A stretch of 64,000 bases of DNA from Glomus cerebriforme (taxonomy: Eukaryota; Glomeromycota; Glomeromycetes; Glomerales; Glomeraceae), in contig QKYT01000125.1 in assembly GCA_003550305.1 (NCBI GenBank), forward strand, positions 62,001-126,000. The letters are read 5' to 3'. The number at the start of each line of letters is the position of its first letter. Within the stretch, counting starts at the first letter, position 1. The notes beneath the pieces are model-generated. The model made no database searches, was not told where the DNA came from, and saw only the letters and a list, made by a program, of their open reading frames with translations. The position numbers were made by a program, and so were the translations under genes. Of this stretch, positions 34,787 to 54,090 are shown piece after piece.

Positions 34787-35119
34787 GAAATAATATCTGA
34801 TATTTTATTTTTCTTTTCTCTATAAAAATTTTATCTGACTCAAATTTCTTTTCAAGTTTCTTCAATGTAGCATAGGGTAATTACTCAATACTGTATATGT
34901 TGTATAATGCATGTAAAATATGTAAAAGAAATCTAAATAAATATAGATGCTTATTTGCTAAGCTTATTTGAGCCGAGAAGGCAAGTAACACAATACTTTA
35001 CAACTTGTGATCCGCAACACACAGTAGAAAAAATTAATCGAAAACATATTCTTATGAACCCAAATGAGCGAACTTTATTAAATGCTTTTACATATAGAAG
35101 AGTTCAGTGACTATAATAT
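34787..35119. other. Intergenic, no gene recognised
   Basis: AT-rich. A stretch at about 34980-35110 has mixed composition and short open fragments, but no frame stays open long enough and no motif is recognised. Confidence 0.4.
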
Positions 35120-35425
35120 GTTATATACTTATATTCCTTCTTTACTTTGATTATTTTTTCAAGTTGGTTATACTTAGTGCATATCATATCCAGGGTGATT
35201 TTTAATAGGTTTAAACCATCTAAAATAGTATTAATAACAGGCATATTTGGTTATATGTGATTATGTGTGATAAATAAGACTTATAACAGTTTTATCGATT
35301 TATAGTGATAGTGATTTATAGCAATTTATAGCAGAGTATATTATAATAAAATATCAAATTCATTTTTATTCGATTACAGGTATACAAGGTTTTATATTCA
35401 TATACATGCAAATTGGTTTTTTTTT
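35120..35425 (-). repeat. Dispersed repeat, copy 2
   Basis: Diverged copy of 32690-33095 in the same orientation. The decayed coding end reads KPIKNHPGYDMH, matching KPINLHPGYYMEH of copy 1. It is followed by the shared TTTATAGCA, TATTATAATAAAATATCA and TTTTTATTCGATTACA words. Confidence 0.55.
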
Positions 35426-36296
35426 TTCAGCGTAAGAAATACTAGTGCACTTTATTAATCATATTTAGTAAAACTAAATACAAAAAAAAACTCAGCCAAT
35501 TAGACTCCGTAAAGCTAAGCTATTGAAGATCTTTCTTATGTTAAAAAGTGACTGGACGATGACTTTAAGATATTAATATTCTTTCTACAATATGGAAGTG
35601 AACATATATTTGTCATATTATAGTTAAAATATCTAACACAGTTTACATCTATTTGTACATCATTTTGTGATTTATGTTACAGAATGTAATGGGAAAGTGC
35701 CATGTGTGACGTTCTAAAAGCTAGGCCGATCATTAAGTGGTGAAAGATCTCATTTGTGTTACAAAATAAATTGATCACATGACAAAGTTTGCAAATTTCA
35801 AGCACTTTCAATAAATAACATGCGCATGTTTAAAAATTCAAAGTAAAGGTCTTTATTATATTTTTTTCATAGAGTATTACATGATTTTTTTTATAAAATT
35901 CAAAGTCTGTTATTTTTTGTTAGTTTTTCTAAGAGAGTTTTCTGATATACTTACCCAATTTTGTATATGATCAGTTTCGTTATTGTTTAAAATATTTTCC
36001 TTGGCATCTTTCCTTTTACATCTTGCCGATTAATGGAAGTTCCTATAATAGAAAATAGAATAGTTGAATAAATCTTAATTGAGATATTTTATGTTAGAAA
36101 ATAATGTAATACCTCCAAGAAGGCACCAAATTTTGCAAATTTCATCCTTCAGAATAAGATGTTGGTATTCTAAAACTAAATACTTCATAAATTCTGTATG
36201 TTTAATACGGATAACATATACTGAAACATTATATTCAAAAAATATATGTAAATACATCATGTGTACAAAAAATACTTACTGTATCAATGAATACTC
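35426..36296. other. Intergenic, no gene recognised
   Basis: AT-rich non-coding sequence. Overlapping small ORFs on both strands at 36075-36306 have no recognisable features. No repeat or RNA is supported. Confidence 0.4.
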
Positions 36297-37700
36297 ATGG
36301 ATTTAAAGGGTTTGCAGTGGTAGTAGTACAATTGCCATATTGTAAAATAGTAATCCAAATCATCAACACTATTATGTGCAAGTGTAGAAAAATCTTCAAG
36401 ATAGTGTGAAAATGTGTATTCTTTTGGGCTATAAGATTGTTCGTATGCCAACTTGTCGTGATATATAACTGCATCGTTCTTAGGGACACATCCACTATTA
36501 GATGGTTTTTGGTCATAATTGATATTGTATATCTTATCATTATGGGCTTCATTATCGATTTCACCACTATAATCAAATCGTAAAAGATATCATGAAAAAG
36601 AAAAGGGGAAAATACATATAATATATACAATTCTTTTCCTAATATGATTTTGCTAAAAAAATTAAAAATAAGTCTAGTAGTCGATAAATAGTTTGAGTAG
36701 ATCATGTTTTTTCAGTACAATCATCTTGCAAACCACAATAATGGTAGTATAGAATGAAATGATAGGAAACTTCTCTTGTCAATAATAATAATGGACTTGG
36801 ATTATCAATAAGTGGACCTGCCTAACGCATTTTTAATATCACCATCAAAGTATTCCCTTTGTTTAACAGTATTTAACTCTCATACATGTATATTTGATAC
36901 ACAGAATATAGGTAAATGATGATGTCATATCTGATACCTAAAGTGAGCTATTTATTTCAGTTATATGTCTAAAAATTATAGTAACTCATACTTAATAGTA
37001 AGCCTGTTTTTCATAGCAATAGGTTAGTTTTCCTCAAATTTTTCAAGATCAGCCTCAAGTTGTTCATTGAGATCTTGTGATTTTCAGGGGGTTCGAGATC
37101 ATTGATCTTTCCTTCCACTAGAAAGCGCCTTCTGAAATTTGAAAATCAATGTTCATAAATAAATCATGATGTTGCATTTCATAGATCGTGACGATCTCAC
37201 CTTTTTTTCGAGTCGAGGCACTTTCCGTTCTTAATGGCATTTTTCCGAAGTTGTATGACGATTATCGATATTTTGTGTTGAAGAATCTCCGGTCAGATTG
37301 TTAAGTTGACTTTATAATCCTTACCTAATCAATAAAAATCATTGATTTATCCTTTATCATATAGATTTTCAGACTAGAAGAAGCTTACCCGCATATTCAC
37401 GCGAGACACGCGAGTGCTATCCTTATTTATAAAGCCATCATACGATGCAGTCCAATCCTTGAAAACAAAGATTTAAATTATTATACTTGCGAGAAACATT
37501 TCGTAATAAATGCATGTATACCGAGTAAAAGACTAGCTCTTAATTCGTCAAATCCAATGAGTTACCTTCCATTTGTCCAAGATTTTTCATGCTTTTTCTT
37601 TACGGGTCATGTTGAACTCAGAGTCAGAACTTGTCACCCTTATGAGATCTTTTTTAATCCAATCCAGTAATCTTTTTTCTCCATTTTTCACGATAATATT
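36297..37700 (-). pseudogene. Decayed or divergent multi-exon gene
   Basis: Several minus-strand segments look like exons by composition and splice sites. One near 37690-37570 contains KRLLDWIKKDLIRV and KILDKWK with one internal stop. One at about 37455-37388 (DWTASYDGFINKDSTRVSRV) is bounded by TTTCAAG and GTAAGC. One near 37130-37030 contains RRFLVEGKINDLEPPENH and, after a one-base shift, QDLNEQLEADLEKFEEN with a stop. One at about 36557-36297 contains GCVPKNDAVIYHDKLAYEQ and DDLDYYFTIWQLYYYH and ends in TGA. Stops and shifts argue for a pseudogene. The family is unknown. Confidence 0.45.
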
Positions 37701-38347
37701 TCCACCAGGTTAGTACGAAAATAGCGATAAATATACTATTAAGAAAGATTCCAATAGAAAAATGTCTTGAAAATATAGCCTAATTACCATTAGTAATATG
37801 TTAGTATTTAAAAAATACAATAAATATTGTGTTTGTTATTCTTTACTAGATTAATAATGATTATAATTAAATAAATCATACATAATTGTTTATATGTTTG
37901 TAAAAAAACTGTCGATTAAACGATGTTTATCAACTATATCACGTGATTAATAAAATAATACGGAAATCATTATAAGCACAATAAATTTATACAAAATGAA
38001 TTTGGTTTAAAAATCCATCACATTTATTACAAGAAAAAAATATATATGAAGAAATATAGGGTTTAAAAAAAAAAAAAAAAAGATTATAAGGAAAAATTTG
38101 TTAGAAATTGTTGAAAACGAAGGGTAAGAGATAAAATTGTTCATACATTCTAATTTTTAGGTTTAATACTTCTATATTTTGATCATTGTATTATAATCAA
38201 CACAAGAGAAGTTAACCCTAAGTTTTTTTTTCCTTACAATTTCAAAACTGCTGCTAATTCATTATAGTCTTAAACATTACTCGGTTTTGATAACATGCAA
38301 TTAGTAAATAATAACTAATGCAGATTCCGATAAATTATACACTAAAA
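37701..38347. other. Intergenic, downstream of cullin-1
   Basis: AT-rich with a poly-A tract near 38069-38085 and a CACGTG at 37940-37945. No ORF or RNA gene is seen. The 3' UTR of the cullin transcript probably extends into the right end. Confidence 0.4.
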
Positions 38348-42139
<3,792 letters not shown>

Positions 42140-42563
42140 TGTTGCTATGGATATTTAATGAAATGAGAATGCGCGTTTACAAAACTAACAATTCTGCCGC
42201 AGCCATACTTTTTTTGCTTATTACCTTATGACAATACTTTTAGTAGAACAGTGATCGAAGTGTGCGTTAAGAGAAACAAAATGGAATAATCTCAAATGTT
42301 CTTTTGAAAAATATATAACCCCTCTGTCAGTGAATAATAAAACCACTTACAGAGTAGAAACCTAAAGCTGTCTTTTTTTACACTTGACTCTAGGAACTAT
42401 ATATAAAACCTGATTTCTTTTTACGTTGCACAAGTAAACTCCGAAGTCCGAATGATTTATCGATATGCCGGAAATTGTTCACAAAATTTTCACGTGACAT
42501 TATGACTATAATTTACATAGTTCTACAGTAGAAGCTATAGATTTTTTCGTAAATTTACCTTAG
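42140..42563. promoter_or_regulatory. Divergent promoter, CUL1 / FGDF-motif gene
   Basis: A 424-base interval between two divergent genes. It holds a CACGTG hexamer at 42491-42496. The first exon of the right-hand gene, including its start codon, must also lie here but could not be fixed. Confidence 0.45.
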
Positions 42564-44202
42564 AATCTGAAAAAAAAAAAAAAAAAAAAAAAAAAGAAGA
42601 GCATGAGTGCCAGGAAATTCAATTAAAATCTGAAAGAAATAAGGAATCAGAGTTTGGGGAAGTAATAACTAGAGGATTTCCCGGTGATTTCGATGATTTC
42701 GAAGAATTTACAGACTTTACTAATGGGAGTGGTTTAGAAACTTTTCAAGGAACAATAAAAAAAGGACATAATGATTTTGGTGATTTTGCAGATTTTACAG
42801 AAAGTAGTGATGGTTTTGGAACATTAGATAATTTTCAAGAAAGTAATTCAAATAATAATTTTGGTGGACAAATTTCGATTGTTTCGTTTGAGACAGAATT
42901 AGTAAGTTTAGACAATTATTTCTTCAATTCAAACATTATCGTCATCAAAGTAGATCATTTCAATCTTCATTTTTCTTCTTTCTAAATAATAAGCCTCAAG
43001 TGGATCTTTCCGCAATGGATAATCAAAATTTGATTGAAAATTTATCAGGCGTATTGGATAAAGTATTTCGATCAAATGACAGTATACCGCCAACAAGCGA
43101 AAAAGAAAAAGATTCTGATAATGATACCGGATTAGAAGCCATATTAAACATACCAGGAAGGTTAGTTTTTTTAATACTTTAGATTTATTAATTTTTCATG
43201 GAATACGAATAGATTTATATTTTTTAGATTTAAATATTTTATATCTGTAAATGGTTGGTGATTTAAGTTTAGGAATATGGCGACGAATATCTCATGAGAC
43301 AACTGAAAATCCTTTTCAGTGGAAAAAATCCAAGATAAGAAGAGAGTTTTATGCTTCTTTGGGAATTAATGTTGTGGAAGAGGTTCGTTAATTATAGTAT
43401 ATTATTTTTAAAACGTTAAAGTTGTAATTAGCTTATTATATTATATTCTAATTTAGATAAAAGCACCAGCAAATACAAATTCAGCGATGATATTAACACC
43501 TTCAACGTTATCTCCGCAACCATTGCGACCTGCGTCGAAATCAGCGACTTGTTCGTCAGCACCTGTTAGTAGATCTACAACACCTTCATCTAATAATAAT
43601 CTTTCCAGTTCTTCACATGGAAATCTTTCTAAAACAAATAACACATCGTTAAATTCAGAGATACCGAAACAAATTGACGTTGAATTGGCTAAGTCGATAT
43701 GTTCAATATCTGAAGAAACTCTACAGAAGTATACAATAACTCAATTACTTGCTCTCAAATCGCAAATTCTTTCATTATCACGTCAAACTTCGGATATTCT
43801 CACATACTGGCTGGATCAACGCGAGCAAACAATGATGGATTCGGAAACGTACAATCAAATGATTGAATGCTTAGTTGGTCATGCACAAAAACTTCGTGAT
43901 GGTGGAAGTAATCAAAGCAAAAGTTTGGAGAATCGAGGGAAGAAAAAGAATAGTGTTGCTAGCGGTTTAGGTAATTATTTATCTATGTTAGTAAAATTTA
44001 ATAGTTAATAATTAACACAATTTGCTAATTCTTTGAATGGTAAATTCAATCAACAGCTTCAATTAGTCTTTCTTTTAAGAACAAGAAAGCTCAATTGAGT
44101 TCTCCCATTTCTCCTAAGTCCGCCTCTTCAGAAGTCAAAGTAAATAATAAGACAACTAGTAGAAATAACATTGGAATGCAAGACCGACCTCTTTCTATGT
44201 AA
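42564..44202 (+). CDS. FGDF-motif protein, aftiphilin/Laa2-like
   Basis: Exons 42564-42901, 42994-43160, 43268-43382, 43457-43970 and 44057-44202 can be joined in frame; a short upstream exon with the ATG is missing from this model. The N-terminal region repeats acidic Phe motifs (DFDDFEEFTDF, NDFGDFADFTE, FGTLDNF) of the type that bind clathrin adaptor ears, as in aftiphilin and yeast Laa2. A conserved-looking block follows, with WRRISHETTENPFQWKKSKIRREFYASLGI, then Ser/Thr-rich linkers, a helical region (residues around ITQLLALKSQILSLSRQTSDIL) and a short C-tail. A role in AP-1/clathrin trafficking is inferred. A run of 26 A at 42570-42595 would encode about eight Lys and makes the upstream frame uncertain. 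Confidence 0.65.
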
Positions 44203-44622
44203 AATTAATATTTATTAATTTGCTTGTTTAATTACGTAAAATTTTAAACTTAATTAATTATTACTTTTTATCATATTTATTATTTATCTGAATTAATCAA
44301 ATTGTATCCCTTTTGTAACAATTAAAAACTCTTCATTCCACTGTAATAATAAAAGAGTATAACTCTCACACAAGCATTTATTTTTAAAATACAGTAATTT
44401 AAAATTTAGATTTTTCAACATTTAATTATAATCTTTGATAAATATTAGTTAATTGAAAATTTGGCAGTATAAAAATAAAATAAAATAAAATCATAATAAA
44501 CTATATGGATCAGAGAGCAAAGTTCCAATATCTATAAATCACATCGTATAAGCCAAAAATAATTTTATCACTATTCAAAATCTGTAACATAATCAAGATG
44601 TTAGTACATCCTCAATATGATC
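44203..44622. other. Convergent intergenic region
   Basis: 420 AT-rich bases between two convergent stop codons. It contains an AATAAA-like word and simple AAAATA repeats (44478-44495). No ORF. Confidence 0.4.
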
Positions 44623-46378
44623 TCAGTCTTTTTGATGTTTAGATGAATCAATAGATGAAGCTGTTTTACGTTTTTTCTCAATATGTGAAATATCAGATGA
44701 ACCAGTATCACGTTCCAATAAAAGTTGTTTCAGAAGATTTTTCTAAATAAAAAAAAAATGAGGAATTGAATATGAATAAAATAACCGATAAGGAATTCAC
44801 AATAAATAATATTATACACACTTCTATTTCAAGTTCATTCACTCTTTTCTCCAGATATTCACGACGACTTCGTAATTTACGCTCATTAATAACTTCATTC
44901 TCCAATTCTCTTACTCTTTCCTCTAAGTAACTATTTCTCTCTATTAATTGTGAGGATTTACCATTATTAGGATGAACTTCAACTTCTTGATCATTCGTCA
45001 TCATGATTTCAGTAACTCTCCTTTGTGGTTCTTGAATTGGCTTATTAAGACTATATTGCATTTTATAATGTGAAGCAACAGAATTAGCAGTGGTCGTCGT
45101 TGTTGCATCAACTGGGAATATTATCTGACGATGAGATTGATTTGCCATTACAATATTTGTTTGCTTCCCTTGTAATGATTGTGTATTATTAGATTTAGGC
45201 ATAGACTGGATTTGAGATAACTGTTGTGTTGGAGATTGTTGGGCCCATGGATGATATTGTTCTTGAATCACTTGTTGTCTTTGAAATGATATTTCATTTT
45301 TATTAATTGATGCGTTGTTATTAGGTTGATTTTGTGCCTGTTTTTTTTGTAAATCTTCAACAGACTGTTTATATTGTTGCTGCTGTAATTGTGCTGGTGT
45401 TTGTTGTGAATTTTGTTTTTGATCTAACTGTGGTTTCGTTTGCGGCTGAATCGATTGTTGTGATTGTGGCACGGGTTGTTGTGGCGGTGGTTGAAGTGGC
45501 TGTTGTGATGATGATGGTTCCAGCTTGGACTCTGAATTTTGGAAAAGTTTTTTCTGTGGTCCACCACAAAAACTCTCAGCTCGTAAATGTCTATTCAACG
45601 CATCCAATCTTGCAAATTTCCTTTTACAATGTTCACATTGATATGGTTTTTCTCCTGTATGTAATTTAGCATGTCTTTTCAGATCATGATGTCTACGAAA
45701 GAAATGATGGCATATGTCACATTGAAATGGTTTTTCTTGAGAATGAGTCAAGGCATGAGATTTCAAGTTATGTTGTCGACTAAAAGTCTGATTACACACG
45801 TTACAAACAAATGGTTTTGCTTTTGCTGCATTAGGATTATTCTGTTGTCCAGGAGTTGTTTTATCTGTATTTACAGAAAATTGATTAAAGGTTCCTGAAG
45901 AAGAATCTAAGGGAGTTGAAGAAGAAGGGAAGTTAGCCGAATCTGTAGTATATTGACCAGGAGCATTTAAATTTTTCATATTGGGAGTCATCATATTAAT
46001 GTCATGAGTAGTAGACGAAGTTGCGGAAGAAACGCTTGTAGGTAAGTTTTGAACAAGCGCTTCTGTCATAGAAGGTTCTTTCTGAGTTGTTACCGTCGTT
46101 ATTGTCGAATTTGAAAGATTAGTTTTATCTTCGTCAATCCAAGCTAAAGGCATTACTGTGGTAGACGTCGTAATGGAACCTTCGTTTTTGGAGGTATTAG
46201 CACGAACTTGCTGTTCAGCTAACTGATTTCTGAGTGGGTTTTCTACCTTTGAAATTTGTTGTAAAGAGGCGGCGTTTGGAGGCGCAGTGGTATCAGCGTG
46301 AGAAGCTGAGGCTTCTTCCATAACGTCATTTTGTATAGTGTCTTTAGTACTATGAATATTAACTTTCCCTACTTCCAT
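44623..46378 (-). CDS. C2H2 zinc-finger transcription factor
   Basis: Two exons (46378-44822 and 44742-44623) encode 558 residues. Three tandem fingers occupy about residues 189-272: CNVC...HALTH, CDICHHFF...HAKLH and CEHCKRKFARLDALNRHLRAESFC. They are joined by EKPF and GEKPY linkers; the last finger ends in Cys instead of His. A Thr/Ser-rich N-terminal region precedes them, and long Gln-rich stretches (about 285-420) follow, as in many fungal activators. Near the C-terminus a coiled coil (YLEERVRELENEV through LEKRVNELEIEKNLLKQLL) spans the exon junction and may allow dimerisation. The ending after the splice is KKRKTASSIDSSKHQKD, containing a possible nuclear localisation signal. DNA target unknown. 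Confidence 0.85.
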
Positions 46379-46837
46379 AACTTATATAAAGGGGGGAAGT
46401 ATTGAGTTTGCGAGTGTGGCTTGAAGAAGGCTATGTGTACAATAAGAAGCAGTGGAGGAAAAAAATTTTGTTGAAATATGATTTTTTGAATTGGGTGGTG
46501 TTAAATAAAAGGGGGCAAAATCAGTTCGTAATGACATTTGTATTACGTTACGATTTACGGCGGTTCGGTAAAACAGTAGTTATCTAACGGTAACATGGCT
46601 TTCATTTTTAGGAAGTCGGTGGCGTTGCGATATGCAAAGTTATAAATAGGGAAATTTTGAAAAGCCACAAATTAAATTTGAGCAACATTCCGAAAATTCT
46701 CAATCAAATAAGTCATGGATTGAAATCAGATGCGGGTCCCAGATGAAAACGGGTCTGTGCCTTGCACGTGACAAACACATGTAGATTAAAATTTTATTGT
46801 ATAATTTTTACGCAATCTTAAATAAATTAAAATATTT
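46379..46837. promoter_or_regulatory. Promoter region of the zinc-finger gene
   Basis: Interval between the zinc-finger start and the 3' end of SPB1. A small plus-strand ORF at 46402-46587 has no motif. CACGTG lies at 46765-46770. No other element is identified. Confidence 0.4.
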
Positions 46838-50631
<3,794 letters not shown>

Positions 50632-50777
50632 GATAAACGTTAAGATAAAAAGATTGATTAATCTACAAAAAAATGTCACATGTTATGTTACTTTCTATAA
50701 GGCGGAAAAATACACGATTTGCCGATTACTTTCCGGAAAAACTTGCTGGTGAACTCATCGATAGAATTTTTTAAAAA

Positions 50778-53700
50778 ATGTCAGGACGTGCGTTTAGGAA
50801 GGCAATAAATAAAGAGTATGATCTCCTCGCAGAGCGTATTAACGTTGAAGATTCGAATGATTCTGAGGATATTGATCAAACACCGCCAAATAGCAATTTG
50901 TTTGATTTAGTAAGTAAATTCAACAAATTCAGCTGTTCGTTTCAAATTTCTTGACTAACCTAATGCATTTTTCTTTCCTCATAAATAAGCTCAATGAAGC
51001 TGACGACGTTGAAAACCATAACTCGGACGAAAATGTTGATGAACTTGAAATTAATAAAGTAAGATGTTCGGAATGTTCAATATCACAAATTTACATTCTT
51101 TGATACTGTCATTTCGCTAATTTATTTTTGTAAATCATGTAGCAAAATTTAGAACCCTCATTAAAAATAGCTTCCTCAAGAAAGAAAAAGAAAAAGAAAA
51201 ATAAGAAAAATACACCTGTTGAGAAGCCTACACTTGAATTAGAGAGGAAAACACGAACAGGAAAGAAAGTCGAAGAAATGAGTGATGTCGAATTAGAAAC
51301 TTTGATTCGAGAAATTAATGACAAGTAAATTATAATTGGTTATTTTTTCCAACTTTATAAAATATACCTAATACAATTTATATTTACTCGTTAGATTCGG
51401 TAATCTTTCTACGGCTCAACAGGGCGATGATAATTTAAATGAAGAGAGTCAGTCTCCTTCATCAATTTCAAGCAATTCATTTTTAATTGTAGACACACGC
51501 TTATTGGACGCAGATGGAGAAATGAGGAGAATGTTTTCTTCTGGAGTTGTGAGTTTTGACCTCGCGTTATATTTTATTGTATTTTTGAATTAACCTCACA
51601 AATAGTTATGTAGGTAGATAGAGAGATTCGAAGTAGAAATTATGCACGTACAATTAAAAGAACATTGCTAGCAAAACCGAGACAAAGTTGGCCACCGATT
51701 CTTAAATTTGGACTAAGAATGGAATTATTGAAAGAAAATGATGGCATTTACCATTTTAAATTTATACACTCCCAACAATATCAAACGGTTCAATTGGATT
51801 TTTTACAACGCATTGCTACACATGGTAAACATTTCTATAATTTTCTTTCCCCGTTAAGGTATTTTTTTTTTATTATTATTATTTATGCTTTAATTATTAA
51901 ATTTTGTGCTTCATAGATCCAAATGCGATTATTTCTTTATTGCATGAAAATCCGTATCATATTGATTCGTTATTACAGATGAGTGATGTTTATAAAATGT
52001 CAGGAGATCATACTATGGCTAGCGAGCTTATAGAGCGTGCATTGTATGCGTTTGAAAAAAGCTTTCATATTAAGTTTAATATTACAAAAGGCACTTCTCG
52101 AATGGATTACAGACACTTCGAAAATAGGTAAGAATAGATTGTAATTCTAATTTTTATTTAAGATTGATATGTTTATTTTTTTTTTGTAGAGCTTTTTTCC
52201 TTGGGTTGTTACGTCATATTCAATCTTTGTCTCGTCGAGGATGTTGGCAAACATCCTTTGAATTTTCAAAATTATTGCTATCATTGGATCCTTCAAATGA
52301 CCCTTTGAGTGTATTGAGTTTCATTGATTATCTTGGATTAAAAGCCCATCAATATTCTTATGTTTTATCTCTTACCAATGAGTGGACTTTGCATAAGTTG
52401 CAAGATTGGCCTAATTTTGCTTATTCTGCTGCAATAGCACAATTTCAATTAGAATCGCGTGAAGAAAATAATTCTGTAAGTTATACATATATATTTTTAT
52501 ATTATTAATTGTGGTTTACAAATAATTAAACAATTTTTTTAAGCAGACGCATAAAATAAGCACAGCAATGTTGGAAAAAGCTATTCTTTATTTTCCATCT
52601 GTTATACTTCTCCTGTCTGAAAAATGTGATATTCAACTTGAAAGCCATGTTACAGAAAGTTCATTTATTCAAGAAGTGTAAGACTTTATGCAACTAATTA
52701 CATTAATATTTTAATAATTAAACTAATTATTTTTAAATTGTAAATGTACAGGCCAAGCTCCAATTACCTTAATCTTTTGATCGATCATTATGTTGATCAA
52801 ATTTCGCCTTTATGGACGCAACCTGAAGTTAGTATCCATAAATATCTTATAATATATAGTATACTTTATTAAATTATATGTTTATTTAATAAAATATAAA
52901 TAGCTTATCAACTGGCTTCAGACTGTGTTGCTAAACGTTGTAGTAAAACTTCAAATTCCAGATTACAAAGGTGAGAACATTATTATTTCTCTGCTTTATA
53001 AACTCAAGTATAGATTGACTTTGTAGTATTTATTAGCTTCTTTGAGCAATGAAGATTTTACGAAAGCTCTTCTATATGGAAAAAATCTCAGAGAAAATTC
53101 TTTTAATGAACAAATTCCTTTAAATTTAAGTAGATATATTGTTGTTTCTGGTAATGTATTTATATTCTTTGCATATTCGAAAGTCTTTCGTTAAATAAAC
53201 AGATTAAATTTATTTATTTTTTATTTTGAAATAGAGAATTCTAAGTTTCTCGCGTACCTTCCTGAAGTTACAAGCAGAGATATTAATCTTCACGATCCTT
53301 TACCCCCACCGGATGGAGTTAGCCCTTACGATGCATATTCAGAATCATCTAGTACTGATTGGGAGAATATTTTGGCAGTTGATTTACGACGATTTCTTGG
53401 CGGAGTGCCAGTTGGTGTCATTGTAATATTTGCTATCTATTCAGTTATATTTTTAAACCTAAATTATATATATATGTTATTTATTGATAGAATGCGAACG
53501 TCCAAATGATAGCTGAACGTATACATCAAATAGCTGATACGGCGAACCTACAAGCAGCGGCTGAAAGATTAATTGAAGTGCTTCGTGGCGCAGGTGCATA
53601 CGATAATGATGAAATGCAACAACTTCCCAATGAAAATCAAGAACTACCTATGCCTGGTGGATTTCCTCAGGATAATTCATCACAAGCACAAGATCGTTTT

Positions 53701-53802
53701 GTAAGTTCAAATTATTTTTTGAAATATTCCATTTCTTAATATTGACTTGAATTCTCCAATTAGGACACAGACAATGATGATGAACATGATACTCAAGAAT
53801 AA
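50778..53802 (+). CDS. RQC1: TCF25/RQC1-like protein
   Basis: Component of the ribosome quality-control complex that supports ubiquitination of stalled nascent chains on 60S subunits. About fourteen short exons run from MSGRAFRKAINKEYDLL (ATG 50778) to TAA at 53800-53802. An acidic N-terminus is followed by a Lys-rich patch (SRKKKKKKNKKN), then the conserved Tcf25 domain: SWPPILKFGLRMELL, FIHSQQYQTVQLDF, DPNAIISLLHENPYHIDSLLQMSDVY, RALYAFEKSFHIKFN, FFLGLLRHIQSLSRRGCWQTSFEFSKLLLSLDP and FIDYLGLKAHQY. The helical pairs are TPR-like. The C-terminal tail is acidic (DTDNDDEHDTQE). The gene is divergent from SPB1 with only 146 bases between the start codons, so a shared promoter linking two 60S-related genes is likely. 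Confidence 0.93.
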
Positions 53803-54090
53803 ACCTTGTATATATATTACAATTAGAAATATTGTAAAAGAATTCTAATCAAATTTACCGGACTAAAAACAATTTTTTAATAATTTTTTTAAAATAAGGA
53901 TGTGATAATAAATAATCCGGGTGAAGAAATTTAAACATTATGTAATCTATATTAACCTTATATATCACTAAAAGCCTAAAACTGTTATGTTGTGCAAGGC
54001 ATATATAATGCTAATGCTAATGCTAGCCATTAATACTGTGTATTGATAAACTTTTTAAACGCCAATATTTTTTCCCAGTCAAATCAAAAG
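53803..54090. other. Intergenic, RQC1 to EAF
   Basis: 288 bases carrying the 3' end of RQC1 and the promoter of the next gene. A short direct repeat GCTAATGCTAATGCTAG is at about 54008-54026. No ORF. Confidence 0.4.

Noticed and set aside
34674..34865. Minus-strand ORF with repeated RPNRLN words
   Set aside because: It is antisense to the coiled-coil gene exon and the GTCGGTT minisatellite; the repeats come from that tandem DNA.
36295..36705. 136-residue hydrophobic minus ORF
   Set aside because: Another frame of the same strand gives a coding-like sequence with charged residues; this one has the skewed Ile/Leu/Phe/His composition of a shadow frame.
45334..45669. Plus-strand ORF rich in Val/Phe
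   Set aside because: Antisense to the zinc-finger gene; its composition comes from the Gln-rich repeats on the opposite strand.
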